From an uncultured Bacteroidaceae bacterium (GTDB taxonomy: Bacteria > Bacteroidota > Bacteroidia > Bacteroidales > Bacteroidaceae): a stretch of DNA of 64,000 nucleotides. The position numbers and the translations under genes were made by a program. The stretch covers positions 20,772-84,771 of the forward strand of contig CAJOLW010000020.1 in assembly GCA_905235525.1 (NCBI GenBank). Direction: 5' to 3'. Below the pieces are notes generated by a model. It saw only the letters and a list, made by a program, of their open reading frames with translations, was not told the DNA's origin and made no database searches. Shown here piece by piece: positions 37,946 through 46,855 of this stretch (positions are counted from its first letter, which is position 1; each line of letters begins with the position of its first letter).

Positions 37946-40357
37946 TTATTGATATGTTATCTTTTGTATCATCTGTCCAGGGTCGCCAATAATGAACGAA
38001 AGCGTGTGACGTTTCTTGCTTCGGTCTATTGGCAACGTAAGCACAAAATCCTTTTTGTTCTCCAACACCTGCAATTTCCAACTCCAGCCCCATTCCGTAA
38101 ACTGATTTTCGCAGATGATCGGCTGGCATCCATCCACACTCACGCCAAAACGATTGCTACGGTCGCTGTTGACAGGCCAAAAAGGAACAACGGAGATACA
38201 AAGCGTGATGGAATCGCTGTTCACCACGTCTTTGTTCAGACTTATATCTATATGCTGGGAAGAGAAACTGGCAGGGTTCTGTACCTTATCCAATGGCTCA
38301 CCCAACTGCAATGAAAGCCAGTCGGTTCCAATTCCTTTTAGCAGACGGAAAGGAGCCTTCGCCTTCACTTTGTCCAACTCTACTTTCTTGGCAAATTCCG
38401 TATGCTCCTGATTTTTCGGCAACCGATACGCTGTAGTCGGAGCCTTGACCAGTTCTGGCATCTCCTGATACTTGGCACAGAAACCTGGAGGAATCTCCGA
38501 CATCATCTGATTCCATTTTCCATTCAGTTGTGTGTTGTATTCGCGGGTCAGCCCTTCGATACTGTCAAACGCCGCTATCGCCTCGCGTGCTGCCTCTTCA
38601 CTGCCCGTCTCATGATTTTTCTGAGCCATCAAGAACTTACGGTTCATCTGATAAGCCCCTTTCACTGAATAGCCCAACATCTCAAAGAAGGCTGGTCGCC
38701 ACTCGGCTGGCAGACTCTGCTGAATGGCGTCCACACGGTCAGAAATGGCTTTGTAATCGTCCAAACGTTGCTGGGCAGTTCCGTTTTCGAAAGAGAAATC
38801 CGTGTCGTGCAACCGATTATTCTCATCATTGTCCCACTCCATTTCATAGCCCATGAACTCTGGTTTCCGTTGCCATGCCAAACGGTAATATTGGTCTAAT
38901 ATCCATTGGAAGTCTTTCTCGTACTGCTTCCCATATACAGAGGCGAGCCATTGTGGCTGATAACGATTCACGTTCTCATAAGTAAATGCGGACAAGTCCC
39001 AAGCCATGGCAAAGACTTGTTGCATCTCCACCTCCATCGGCTTGATATCGCCCACATTCAAAAGCCAGTAACGGTCTGCACCCGCGTCGTATGCCTTTTT
39101 CAGTTCCTCATACATCAGCACGGGAGCCGTAGTGGCAATCCAGATGTTGTCGTGGGGTGTACCTAAATAACTCAAGTGATAATACACACCTGAACCACCT
39201 TTGCGAGCACGTTCTGCATCGTTGGAGACACGTTTCATGTAACCGTAATTGTCATCAGGCCAAACCAGCGTGATGTCGTCAGGCACCCGAAGTCCTGCAT
39301 CATAGGTGTCGAGTGTCTCTTTATATGGAACGAAAATCTGAGGAATCTCCGTTGCTTTCCTGTATTTGTGCGTTTCCAGAATTTGACGTTGGTCCGCAAA
39401 CACCATTTCCAATGTACGCGCCCTCACTTTCGGGTCGGTCGAGCCTTTCATCGCTTCATCATGAAGTCCACGCATGCCCATCGTGTAGATGTTGTCATAC
39501 TGGGCTGTCTCTCTCAGACGATCATCAAATTTTTTCCAAATGGTCTCCTTGTTCGTCAGATAATTCCACTCACCATCTCGGTCTTTATCCCATTCCGATG
39601 GAGCCGCATTGTTGAAAAGCAACGGTTCGCAGTGGCTCGTCGTAATCATAATGCCCCACTCTGCCGCTTTCACCTGGCTCTCAGGATGACTATAGAAAGC
39701 CCCTGTGCAAGTGTGCATGGCTGGAGCCAACATATTGCCTCTTAAACGCAAGAGCAACTCGCACACCTTGTCATACGTCTTAGGGCCGATATCTTTCAAA
39801 TCCTTCTCAAAATTCCTCGCCGCCCACGTCTGCAATCCCCAATCCTCATCGTTGATGAAGATGCCACGATACTTGACAGTTGGCTCTTTCGACGTATAGT
39901 TCTCTTGATAATTCAGCGTGGACTTTTTCTGCACAGGCACATCGGCGAACCAATACCAAGGACTCACACCTATCCGTTCACTCACATGGAAGACACCATA
40001 CGCCGCACCACGTGCATCACTCCCCACCACATATAGCCTTTTACCTTTGGTCACAATCTTGAATCTCTCCCAACAGCCTCGGATATCATTCAAATCCACC
40101 TCATCAGACAAATCCAGCAAGCGCATTCCTTCCACCGTCGCAATCACCACCGCCGGAGTGTTTTCGGTAAAGTATTCGTTCACTTGAGGTCGCACACCCG
40201 TCACTTGCTCCACATCTTCCGAAAAGACTTTCGCCACCTTCCGTATCAAAGCATCATCACCTTCAGCCACCACCACGTGACACTGTTTCAAATCGACAGC
40301 ACCAGCCGACATGAAACAGCAAAACATGCTCAACAAAAAGAAACAGATTCTCTTCAT
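37946..40357 (-). CDS. GH115 alpha-glucuronidase
   Basis: 803 residues from the ATG at 40357 (MKRICFFLLSMFCCFMSAGA, signal peptide). A longer frame to 40408 would begin with TTG inside the -7 box and was rejected. Family marks: VYGVFHVSERIGVSPWYWFA, VKYRGIFINDEDWGLQTWA, LLRLRGNMLAPAMHTCTGAF, ITTSHCEPLLFNN, and LVWPDDNYGYMKR. GH115 enzymes remove 4-O-methylglucuronic acid from internal and terminal positions of glucuronoxylan. It heads a unit with GH95 and GH43, and its promoter carries the paired half-sites at 40406-40471. Confidence 0.93.
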   Translation of the reverse strand: MKRICFFLLSMFCCFMSAGAVDLKQCHVVVAEGDDALIRKVAKVFSEDVEQVTGVRPQVNEYFTENTPAVVIATVEGMRLLDLSDEVDLNDIRGCWERFKIVTKGKRLYVVGSDARGAAYGVFHVSERIGVSPWYWFADVPVQKKSTLNYQENYTSKEPTVKYRGIFINDEDWGLQTWAARNFEKDLKDIGPKTYDKVCELLLRLRGNMLAPAMHTCTGAFYSHPESQVKAAEWGIMITTSHCEPLLFNNAAPSEWDKDRDGEWNYLTNKETIWKKFDDRLRETAQYDNIYTMGMRGLHDEAMKGSTDPKVRARTLEMVFADQRQILETHKYRKATEIPQIFVPYKETLDTYDAGLRVPDDITLVWPDDNYGYMKRVSNDAERARKGGSGVYYHLSYLGTPHDNIWIATTAPVLMYEELKKAYDAGADRYWLLNVGDIKPMEVEMQQVFAMAWDLSAFTYENVNRYQPQWLASVYGKQYEKDFQWILDQYYRLAWQRKPEFMGYEMEWDNDENNRLHDTDFSFENGTAQQRLDDYKAISDRVDAIQQSLPAEWRPAFFEMLGYSVKGAYQMNRKFLMAQKNHETGSEEAAREAIAAFDSIEGLTREYNTQLNGKWNQMMSEIPPGFCAKYQEMPELVKAPTTAYRLPKNQEHTEFAKKVELDKVKAKAPFRLLKGIGTDWLSLQLGEPLDKVQNPASFSSQHIDISLNKDVVNSDSITLCISVVPFWPVNSDRSNRFGVSVDGCQPIICENQFTEWGWSWKLQVLENKKDFVLTLPIDRSKKRHTLSFIIGDPGQMIQKITYQ

Positions 40358-40405
40358 CTTTCTCCTATCATACAATGGTTTATGGGTAAAAGTCTGTAGC
40401 GTTTG

Positions 40406-40471
40406 CAAATTTACGAATATATTTCCGAAATGCCTACATATTCATGTATCATTTGTTTCAAATCATGAAAC
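40406..40471 (-). promoter_or_regulatory. Paired-site promoter for the GH115-GH95-GH43 unit
   Basis: On the minus strand: half-sites GTTTCATGA (ending 40471) and GATACATGA (ending 40450), 21 bp apart. The proximal site starts 37 bp upstream of TAAATTTG (40406-40413). Confidence 0.68.
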
Positions 40472-40507
40472 ATTTCTGTTAGAAACACGAGTCTTCACAC
40501 ACCTCCG

Positions 40508-42259
40508 TCATTTAATCCACACCTTTTTTCCGTCCTGTATATAGATGCCACCATGCGGATTGGACACCTTGCGCCCTTGCAGGTCATAGACTTCATTGTC
40601 CGCATTGAATGATGAATGTTGCACAACATCTACGCCTGTTGACACATAACTGTCTGCCGCCAGAATGAGTTGCCCCAAGATACAGTCACTCCACCCCGTC
40701 TCTGCTGCATAGAGGGCGATGACATAGTCACCCTGTTCATCAATGTCGAACTCAAAGGTCTGTTGCCGCGGCACGTCAAAACTGTTGGATGGGTTATTGC
40801 CGATATTGATGGTGGGAGTATATGTCTGAGTGGCGACACTCGTGCCACTTGCATGCTTCTCTATGTTTAGTTCCACAGGAGCCTCAGAGATGTTCCAGTT
40901 GCATATCTTATACTTCAATGTATAGTGTCCTGGAGCCAAACTGAGCGTTGTTCCGCTGTCGGAAAGCCCATATTTAGCCCAACCTTGATGGGCTGTCCCA
41001 TTGATATTGCGGAAATAAAGTCCGTAGTTCAGTCCACGGGGTGAACCCGTGAACTGCAAAACACGGCAACCAGAAGAGTATCCACTACCATAACCGACGC
41101 GCCGTTCCGAACTATCATAGGTGGTCCACCCTGCAGGCAAGGCTCCCCCTTCGGTAAAGGCAGACGAAATGGTGAGCGTAGTAGGTGCTTGCAGGGTCAC
41201 TTCAACAGTGGCAGTTCCTGTCTCACCATCGTTGTCGGTGGCAACAACCTTCAATGTATGTTTGCCAGTCGTGGTACTTGCAAAAGTAGTCTTATAGGGC
41301 TTGGAGGTACAGGTGGCTAAAAGTGTCGTACCATCAAAAAACTCCACCTTCTCAATGGTTCCGTTTGAGTCATCGGCTGTAGCAGTAACGGTGATGTCGG
41401 GGAAAGTGGATTCACCGGCAGGGGCGAAACTGACATACTTGACACCAGTGGTCGGTGCCGTGATTCTGACACTGGGTGCAGTCTTATTGAGTGAGTAACG
41501 CTTACAGAAGTTCCAAATCTCCTTACCAGTATAGACCTGAGGTTCCTTGCAAATCCAGTGCCCTTTGTCTTTCAACTCCAACAATTTGACCTCAACTCCA
41601 TCGTTACCGGGTCCCCATGTATGCATCTTGGCACCACTGAAACCATTATAATTGGAAACCACCTTGTCTGCCGTAGGGCAACCATTATGCTTGATCCATG
41701 GGTTCAATGCGGGTTGTACACCCCCCCAGTTATCGGCAGTACCTTGGATATGCAGAATTGGCACAGGACGTGTCGTGGCTTTGGGAGTTACAACCGAAGG
41801 ACCGCTACAAGAGACAAAAGCCGCGATGATGTCGGACATCTTGTTGATGGCGTTGTACGTCAACATTCCGCCCATGGAGAAACCACCAAGATAAATGCGG
41901 TTGCGGTCAATCTTATGCAGTGTCACCATCCTTTCAATAATGGCCTTGATGAAGTTGATGTCACGATCGCCGCCCGTGTCCCAAGCCCGGTCAATACCAT
42001 TAGGGAATACACAGACAAACTTGGCGGTGTCGCACACGGCTTCCATACTTACATTGTCATTCTTGAACTCGCTGTTCTGCATCCAGTTGGCATCCTGATT
42101 GTAGCCATGACAGAAGATAAGCAACGGACGGTTCTCGCCCAAGTTCTTGGGGACAATGACATTATACGAGCGGCTGGTGCCGTTAACTGTGATGTTATCA
42201 GCCTTCACCGACAGGATTCCTCCTATCAGCAGGAAAAGAAAAAGAATTGCTTGTTTCAT
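40508..42259 (-). CDS. CE1-like esterase (PHB-depolymerase fold) with Ig-like domain and sorting tail
   Basis: 583 residues. Signal peptide (AILFLFLLIGGILSVKA). The esterase domain (about 20-255) has LLIFCHGYNQDANW (oxyanion loop), YLGGFSMGGMLTYN (Ser about 128) and GHWICKEPQ (His). This is the fold of acetylxylan and feruloyl esterases and PHB depolymerases. A bacterial Ig-like domain follows (about 265-360, VEFFDGTTLLATCTSKPYKT), then a beta-sandwich (about 365-530), then the tail VYDLQGRKVSNPHGGIYIQD ending GKKVWIK. Deacetylation or deferuloylation of xylan fits the locus. It is 92 bp after the CotH gene and probably cotranscribed with it. Confidence 0.85.
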   Translation of the reverse strand: MKQAILFLFLLIGGILSVKADNITVNGTSRSYNVIVPKNLGENRPLLIFCHGYNQDANWMQNSEFKNDNVSMEAVCDTAKFVCVFPNGIDRAWDTGGDRDINFIKAIIERMVTLHKIDRNRIYLGGFSMGGMLTYNAINKMSDIIAAFVSCSGPSVVTPKATTRPVPILHIQGTADNWGGVQPALNPWIKHNGCPTADKVVSNYNGFSGAKMHTWGPGNDGVEVKLLELKDKGHWICKEPQVYTGKEIWNFCKRYSLNKTAPSVRITAPTTGVKYVSFAPAGESTFPDITVTATADDSNGTIEKVEFFDGTTLLATCTSKPYKTTFASTTTGKHTLKVVATDNDGETGTATVEVTLQAPTTLTISSAFTEGGALPAGWTTYDSSERRVGYGSGYSSGCRVLQFTGSPRGLNYGLYFRNINGTAHQGWAKYGLSDSGTTLSLAPGHYTLKYKICNWNISEAPVELNIEKHASGTSVATQTYTPTINIGNNPSNSFDVPRQQTFEFDIDEQGDYVIALYAAETGWSDCILGQLILAADSYVSTGVDVVQHSSFNADNEVYDLQGRKVSNPHGGIYIQDGKKVWIK

Positions 42260-42305
42260 ATCGTTTTGGTAATTTTAGTGTATTATTTAATTTAAGTTTC
42301 GGATG

Positions 42306-42350
42306 CACTCAACTTCTTTAACTTCCCAAAACTCAACTTCCGAAAAGTGA
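42306..42350. repeat. Degenerate short-unit array between CotH and esterase genes
   Basis: Repeated CAACTTC/AACTTCC words, similar in character to the other junction arrays but less regular. Confidence 0.5.
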
Positions 42351-42351
42351 G

Positions 42352-44739
42352 TTATTTGATGTAAATCTTTTTTCCATTATAAATATAAATGCCACGTGTA
42401 GGATGAGTCACTTCTTGACCATTCAGTGTATAGTACTTGCCCATTTCCAACTGACGCTGAGCGATGGAAGGTGCAACAACAGGCAGAGCCTCATCTGATG
42501 GCACGAGATAAGCACCACGGAGGTTGAGGGTCTGGTTCCAATCGACCTTCAAGGCGTTGAGATGAACAAAGTCGTCTTCACGGTCTTCATTATCAGTGGT
42601 TCGCATCTTGCGTATCTCATCCAGCGGAATGACAATGGCTCCTATCTGAGCATCCCAATAAGGATCATTATCGTTAAAGGAAACAACAATCTGTTTCCAT
42701 GGTCCATGTGGTATGAGGCGATTGGCAAGGATGCGAAGTCCTGCACCCGACCCATGCAACACGAGTTTGTCATACATACTGATATCTGCATACTGGTTGT
42801 GATCAACATTCACAAAACCAGCCACAGCCGCACCTCCATTAGCATTCTTTCCCATATTCCAATCCACCTTCACATCAACATCAAGCGGTTGTGCATCAGC
42901 ACCAACACCATCCCATTCATGGAACATGGAGGAAGCCAATCTCACCCATTCATCAGGTGCTTCGAAGTCATCCACATCAACCAGACTCACAATGCTATTG
43001 AGCACTCGTTCAGAACGCACGGGGAAATACTGAGTGAGAAGCCTATTGCGCTCTTTCTGATAGGTTTCATCGACTGTATAAAGTTTTCCTCTGGAGGAAT
43101 AGGGATGCACATCGCGACGATAATCGCCCCATCGTGCAGCCTCATCATAAAGGGCAAGTGCAATGGTGTTGTAAAGACTGTCAAACACCTCCACAGCACT
43201 TTCTTCGCCAAGAACGCCATCTTCTGCCAGTACCACTTTGGCACGTTTCAGGTAACGGCGGGCAAACTGCTCATTTCTGAGAAGATTCTGAAAGATGCCT
43301 GTTGGACAGGAACTGCCGTTATTTTTGTTAAGCACATTCTCTGCCGGGTTATCAAGAATCAGTTCTGAGTCCCAACAAAGGAAACGGAAACCCTGGCTGT
43401 CAACACCACGACGACGGATGGCATACCAATTATGATGATCCCAATCTGTATTTCCACCATATTGGTTAATCAACATGTAATCAATGAAGGCATCCACGTC
43501 AAGCAGAGTTTCCTGTTCCGAGTCATCGTTACCATCCGCATCCTTACCCTGCAACTGGTAATAATAGACATCATCTTCAGCCATTGCTGCCACCTGCACC
43601 ATCTGTTCCCATGCTTCCATGTCACCTTCCGCGGCTTCAAGATGATTACCTCCATCTTCTTCCACTTTGATGACATCAATATCGGCTTTTTCACCACCAA
43701 GATGGTCTTTCCCAAACTGGTCATCCACCCGCTCGGCTATGTTGTAGAGCCCCCAATACATACCATTAAGGAACACATGCACATAGAGGGCATTCACACT
43801 CGTCCATCCCATCTTGCGCTGCATACGGCGTGCCCACACATCACGGGTGTATTGCGCCTTCTCACGGTTGGACTCACTCCAATGCTGCCAGGAGTTTCCG
43901 AAATGACAACGCAACACAAGTTGATCGAACTTGGCTGGCTCGTTCTCCCCGAAAAGAGGGTATTTCAATGTCTTCTTTCCGTACTGCTCTTTGAACACCA
44001 AGCGAAAAGAATGCTTCGGGTTTTTCTCTGCCAAACGACCATGTCCGCCATGAAGACGAAGTCCGCAAGTGACGGAGAAATCAAGTTCTCCGGCTTGTAA
44101 TGAAGGGCTCCACATCTCCACACTGGCAGGGCGTGTCCAACCATGTCCTGTCGGGTCACCCACGGGAGGACCTGTAAAAATATAGATACCGCCTGTTTCG
44201 GGGTCATTGTCATGGCTGAAGAGGTTCTCCTTGTCTGTCACAATGCTCACCACGGGCAAAGACTGAAAACCTTCCCGGATTTTCTTCGCCAACATAGGGT
44301 CTGACGTCATTTCAGGATCCATCTCATAGTCAGCAACGGCTGTGCCCCGGATATCAGTGTAGTTTCCCCATTCTGTCGGATAGCCCTCAGGATTGTTTGA
44401 CTGCTTTAGCACCTCATCCATAAAAAGATACGTTACAGTTGCGATGGGAGTGACACGTTCCGTACCAACAAATGCCCCTGCACGCAGGAGCGAGTTTCCC
44501 TTAATACTGAGAGGAACTGAATAAACAGGGCTATTGGCTGTCGGTTCACTGCCATCCATCGTATATCGAATCGTCGCCCCAAGAGGCAGTTCTTCATCGC
44601 AAACAACTTCGGTGGAAAATGGTGCATCATAAAAGCCATGTGGATGGCTAAACGTCAGTGTCTGTGCCATAAGGGGCATTGTCACTGCTTCCGCACATAA
44701 AGCAAAAAAGGAAAACAGGCGATAAAGAATCTTTTTCAT
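42352..44739 (-). CDS. CotH-kinase-family secreted protein with sorting tail
   Basis: 795 residues. Signal sequence at the N terminus (ILYRLFSFFALCAEAV). Residues about 25-110 match the chitobiase C-terminal/Fn3-like domain (ATIRYTMDGSEPTANSPVYS). The central part (about 165-560) is a CotH domain: LRLHGGHGRLAEKNPKHSFR, FLNGMYWGLYNIAERVDDQF, FIDYMLINQYGGNTDWDHHN and WDSELILDN. CotH proteins are protein-kinase-like and in Bacteroidota occur in secreted proteins of unknown target. A C-terminal sandwich (about 600-760) is followed by YYTLNGQEVTHPTRGIYIYN, ending GKKIYIK. It leads a unit with a strong paired-site promoter, so it belongs to the xylan regulon. Confidence 0.87.
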   Translation of the reverse strand: MKKILYRLFSFFALCAEAVTMPLMAQTLTFSHPHGFYDAPFSTEVVCDEELPLGATIRYTMDGSEPTANSPVYSVPLSIKGNSLLRAGAFVGTERVTPIATVTYLFMDEVLKQSNNPEGYPTEWGNYTDIRGTAVADYEMDPEMTSDPMLAKKIREGFQSLPVVSIVTDKENLFSHDNDPETGGIYIFTGPPVGDPTGHGWTRPASVEMWSPSLQAGELDFSVTCGLRLHGGHGRLAEKNPKHSFRLVFKEQYGKKTLKYPLFGENEPAKFDQLVLRCHFGNSWQHWSESNREKAQYTRDVWARRMQRKMGWTSVNALYVHVFLNGMYWGLYNIAERVDDQFGKDHLGGEKADIDVIKVEEDGGNHLEAAEGDMEAWEQMVQVAAMAEDDVYYYQLQGKDADGNDDSEQETLLDVDAFIDYMLINQYGGNTDWDHHNWYAIRRRGVDSQGFRFLCWDSELILDNPAENVLNKNNGSSCPTGIFQNLLRNEQFARRYLKRAKVVLAEDGVLGEESAVEVFDSLYNTIALALYDEAARWGDYRRDVHPYSSRGKLYTVDETYQKERNRLLTQYFPVRSERVLNSIVSLVDVDDFEAPDEWVRLASSMFHEWDGVGADAQPLDVDVKVDWNMGKNANGGAAVAGFVNVDHNQYADISMYDKLVLHGSGAGLRILANRLIPHGPWKQIVVSFNDNDPYWDAQIGAIVIPLDEIRKMRTTDNEDREDDFVHLNALKVDWNQTLNLRGAYLVPSDEALPVVAPSIAQRQLEMGKYYTLNGQEVTHPTRGIYIYNGKKIYIK

Positions 44740-44790
44740 TATCAGGTATAAATCTTTGATGTAAACAAATTAGTAAAAGTAAATACTTTG

Positions 44791-44855
44791 CAAAGTTACA
44801 TAGAACATGGATAAAAGGCTTTGTCATACGTTACTTTTCTTTTTCTTCACGTTAC
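44791..44855 (-). promoter_or_regulatory. Paired-site promoter for the CotH-esterase unit
   Basis: On the minus strand: two identical half-sites GTAACGT (ending 44855 and 44834), exactly 21 bp apart. The proximal one starts 36 bp upstream of TAACTTTG (44791-44798). This is the cleanest example of the motif. Confidence 0.8.
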
Positions 44856-45023
44856 GAGGTACGAATCCACAGCAATCGTCCACAAGAATACAGCCATATT
44901 CCACATGCCACAAAAAAGGAGGAAACTCGCATCACTGCGGACTTCCCCCACCAATCACTCTTTCTATCATGTAAAAGAAATCAATTCCTTGTCGTTTCCT
45001 ATTTGTGTTACTATCTTATTCAG
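44856..45023. other. Intergenic stretch without recognised gene
   Basis: Between the CotH promoter and the 38-bp duplication. No convincing reading frame, RNA or hairpin was found. Confidence 0.5.
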
Positions 45024-45138
45024 CAAACGAGTTTGATTCTTTGCGCTCACTTAACCAGAACGTTCGCTGCGCGCAAGTTCTTCACGTTCGGCAAAGAATT
45101 CAAACGAGTTTGATTCTTTGCGCTCACTTAACCAGAAC
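45024..45138. repeat. 38-bp direct duplication covering the 3' end of the Spy-like gene
   Basis: A 38-bp unit beginning CAAACGAGTTTGATTCTTTG and ending TTAACCAGAAC is present at 45024-45061 and 45101-45138. The second copy contains the last codons (VLVK, stop) of gene 45124-45810. Between them lies GAACGTTCGCTGCGCGC-type sequence with partial inverted repeats. Confidence 0.85.
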
Positions 45139-45810
45139 TTTTTTCCCGTTGTTAAGATAAACGCCTGATGTCGTTGGAATTCCGTCCAACTGTGCGCCTG
45201 TCATCGACACCCATCTATCACTCTTCTTTCCTTCTTGTGACGGTGCTTCCTCAACGCCCAAGGTCAAATCTTCAGCAGGAGCCTTACGCTGCTTCATATC
45301 AACATTTCCACGAGGGGCTGGACGTTTAGGCTGAGGCTGCTGCATCCGTCTCATCCGCTCATCTTTCATTCGTTGCAGATGCGCTTTTTCGAGTTTCTGC
45401 ATCGTGTCGTATTGCTGCTGGGTCAAAACGGTCAAGAAACGTTTGTAATATTTCTCTTCCACATCGATCGTGGCACGACTTCGGGCAAAGCGGTTCACGT
45501 TCATCTGTTTCAGTTCATCTTCCGTCAACTGATGAGGTTTTTCGCCTTGCTTTGCTTTTTCGGCTTTGGGGTGAGTAGAATATTTCTCCCACACCTGCTT
45601 CAGTTCGCTACGATATTCCATATAAATTGGAGTGAACTTGGCTGTTTTCTCTTCACAAAGCCGAAGGCAGCATGCCATCCGTGATGCCAACTGCTGAGAG
45701 ACTTGTTCTTCGGTCAACCTGGGAGGCTTGTTCCCTGGCTTTGTTTGTGCCATCAGTGTATTTCCTGCCATCAAGAGGATAGCCACTGCCATCAATAGAA
45801 TTCTTTTCAT
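45124..45810 (-). CDS. Spy/CpxP-like periplasmic protein with sorting-type tail
   Basis: 228 residues from the ATG at 45810 (MKRILLMAVAILLMAGNTLMA, a clear signal peptide). A frame extending to 45888 would overlap the anti-sigma gene and add non-signal sequence. The body is helical with LTEEQVSQQLASRMA and LTQQQYDTMQKLEKAHLQRM, resembling LTxxQ motifs of Spy/CpxP chaperones. A Pro/Arg-rich linker follows, then GVYLNNGKKVLVK, the shared tail. It is the third gene of an operon with an ECF sigma factor and a membrane anti-sigma-like protein, so it may take part in envelope-stress sensing (inferred). Confidence 0.75.
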   Translation of the reverse strand: MKRILLMAVAILLMAGNTLMAQTKPGNKPPRLTEEQVSQQLASRMACCLRLCEEKTAKFTPIYMEYRSELKQVWEKYSTHPKAEKAKQGEKPHQLTEDELKQMNVNRFARSRATIDVEEKYYKRFLTVLTQQQYDTMQKLEKAHLQRMKDERMRRMQQPQPKRPAPRGNVDMKQRKAPAEDLTLGVEEAPSQEGKKSDRWVSMTGAQLDGIPTTSGVYLNNGKKVLVK

Positions 45811-45832
45811 TTTCGCTAATGTGTTAAAGGGA

Positions 45833-46159
45833 TTATAAAATCGTGTTGTCAATATTCTCATAAATAGCAATCCATTCGTCAAGCGCATCGTCTGTCATGT
45901 AAGCCTCAACGTTCTCCTGCTGACCTGCCAGAAGTGCCGCATCGGTCCTTTCCCCTTGATAAAGGGCATAGAATGACACGCCAACGATGAGCAATACGAC
46001 AGCCGCCGCCGACATCCAGAACCGGCTTACCGTAGGACGACCGGCCGTTGGTTGAAGCATGCGGGAAGATGTCATCATACGCTCATGCATTTCCTCAAAA
46101 AAGCCATCAGGCACCGTGTAAGGCATCCGTTTGTTGTTGTCATTAAAAAGATCTTCCAT
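45833..46159 (-). CDS. Membrane protein, probable anti-sigma factor
   Basis: 108 residues. A short cytoplasmic part (MEDLFNDNNKRMPYTVPDGF, then FEEMHERMM) is followed by one membrane segment (FWMSAAAVVLLIVGVSFYAL) and a periplasmic C terminus (ALDEWIAIYENIDN). Size, topology and position 6 bp after the ECF sigma gene support an anti-sigma role. It lacks a zinc-binding HxxxCxxC motif, so it is not a ZAS-type anti-sigma factor. Confidence 0.7.
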   Translation of the reverse strand: MEDLFNDNNKRMPYTVPDGFFEEMHERMMTSSRMLQPTAGRPTVSRFWMSAAAVVLLIVGVSFYALYQGERTDAALLAGQQENVEAYMTDDALDEWIAIYENIDNTIL

Positions 46160-46165
46160 ATCATT

Positions 46166-46693
46166 CTATTTTAGTAATTCCTGTTTAATTTTCTCTTTTG
46201 CATGGTGATAAGCCACTTTAAGGGTTGACACATTACCACCTGTAACTTGGCTGATTTCCTCATAACTCATGTCATCGTAATAGCGCAAATTAAACACCGT
46301 TCGTTCTTGTTGGCTCAGACGGAGTATTGCCTTCTGCAAGCGAACACCTTCCACATCCTCCCAATCCACATGTTCTGAAGCCATCAGCCGATTGATCAAC
46401 ACATCCTCCTCACACAACTCTGCCATTGCCCGTTCCCGTTTTCTGCCCAGAAATCGAATGCACTCATTCGTGGCAATCCTATATACCCATACTTTCAACG
46501 CTTCTTTCTTCTGGACCTTTCCCAATCCCTGATACACCCGTATGAATGTTTCCTGCATCACATCCTGCGCATCCTCATGGCTAACCACCATACGCCGGAT
46601 ATGCCAATAGACAGGGCGTTCGTACTGCTTCAGCACAGCCTCAAATGTTGGCACATCATCCTCTTGCCGCCCTATCGGGAACAATCTCATCAT
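46166..46693 (-). CDS. ECF-family RNA polymerase sigma factor
   Basis: 175 residues. Region 2: YERPVYWHIRRMVVSHEDAQ, then DVMQETFIRVYQGL, and WVYRIATNECIRFLGRKRER. Region 4: LSQQERTVFNLRYYDDMSYE, EISQVTGGNVSTLKVAYHHA, then KEKIKQEL. This is a standard ECF architecture. It heads a three-gene operon with the anti-sigma-like and Spy-like proteins. No TAnnTTTG box stands close upstream, so it may transcribe itself. A 12-bp inverted repeat (ATGCAGGAAAAT/ATTTTCCTGCAT, 46748-46792) sits 55 bp upstream. Confidence 0.92.
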   Translation of the reverse strand: MMRLFPIGRQEDDVPTFEAVLKQYERPVYWHIRRMVVSHEDAQDVMQETFIRVYQGLGKVQKKEALKVWVYRIATNECIRFLGRKRERAMAELCEEDVLINRLMASEHVDWEDVEGVRLQKAILRLSQQERTVFNLRYYDDMSYEEISQVTGGNVSTLKVAYHHAKEKIKQELLK

Positions 46694-46747
46694 AAAAGCG
46701 CTTTCGTTATGTGTATATCATATAGACCCTCAAAAATGAAAAAGTTA

Positions 46748-46792
46748 ATGCAGGAAAATTTTTTTAAGAGATAAAAGAATATTTTCCTGCAT
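46748..46792 (-). terminator. Hairpin between YARHG gene and sigma factor gene
   Basis: Arms ATGCAGGAAAAT/ATTTTCCTGCAT with a 21-nt loop. On the minus strand TTAACTTTTTCATTTTTG follows, so it can end the YARHG transcript. It could also be a control site for the sigma operon. Confidence 0.5.
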
Positions 46793-46855
46793 CAAGAAGA
46801 ATCACTTGTTTTTAAGAGGGGATTATTTCATCACTATTTATCCACCCTACTTCCG

